NCBI RefSeq assembly: GCF_003598715.1
Contig: NZ_QZFU01000029.1
Location: 124,001 to 188,000 of the forward strand
Direction: 5' to 3'
DNA length: 64,000 nt
Source of the DNA: Nocardia panacis
GTDB taxonomy: Bacteria > Actinomycetota > Actinomycetes > Mycobacteriales > Mycobacteriaceae
Content: more notes on this DNA, generated by a model
What the model was told of the DNA's origin: nothing
The model's database searches: none
What the model saw: only the letters and a program-made list of their open reading frames with translations
The DNA itself: not shown here
Position numbering within the stretch: the stretch's first letter is position 1

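Noticed and set aside
26165..64000. The giant frame as an artefact of GC-rich sequence or a misassembly
   Set aside because: GC-rich DNA gives chance open frames, but not one with in-phase, ordered, homologous domains over 37 kb. Adjacent units differ enough in sequence that simple assembly collapse or false duplication is unlikely, except possibly for units 3 and 5, which need long-read support.

Overview
The window comes from a high-GC actinobacterium, most likely Nocardia or a close relative in the Mycobacteriales. The grounds are GC-rich codon use on both strands, many GTG starts, WXG100/ESAT-6-like proteins, CpnT-like N-terminal domains and YbaB-fold partner proteins. No secretion-machine gene (EccB/C/D/E, MycP), rRNA, tRNA or transposase is visible.

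Layout. 1-4495 holds ordinary chromosomal genes: a truncated unknown protein with an RNA-polymerase alpha-CTD-like fold, a class I methyltransferase, D-aminoacyl-tRNA deacylase (dtd), a bestrophin-like membrane protein and a proline-rich surface protein. After a 507-bp intergenic region, 5003-20377 is one co-directional block with two type VII effector cassettes: WXG100, a 2021-aa CpnT-like protein and a YbaB-like protein; then WXG100, YbaB-like and a 2522-aa CpnT-like protein. 20403-21957 holds a HAD phosphatase converging on a secreted lipase. 22119-25215 holds two paralogous proteins with a YezG/DUF600-like core, candidate immunity proteins. A third cassette follows: WXG100-like (25250), YbaB-like (25613) and, from 26165, a reading frame that stays open to the last base of the window.

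That last frame is the main result: at least 12,612 codons (37,836 bp, roughly 1.3-1.4 MDa) with no stop. The product starts with a CpnT-like WXG100 domain and a long disordered linker, then becomes a tandem array of units of about 1,000 residues. A full unit is: a helical domain with an R-x-LLRA-x-AVE motif, a second helical segment, a beta-rich domain (usually V-G-D-R-L-[IL]-V), a coiled coil, and a Cys/His domain that looks papain-like. I count eight units of one subtype (beta), bracketed by two of a second subtype (alpha). Some Cys/His domains have lost the Cys, and two units lack the domain. Two CdiA_C-like (tRNA-nuclease-type) domains sit inside the chain. The 2522-aa protein has one beta unit without the Cys/His domain and the 2021-aa protein has half a unit, so the giant looks like an amplified version of its neighbours.

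Working model (inference): each WXG100 protein helps deliver the long CpnT-like protein of its cassette through an ESX system, the YbaB-like proteins assist secretion, and the YezG-like pair protects the cell. The giant may be a multi-toxin or a self-processing polyprotein.
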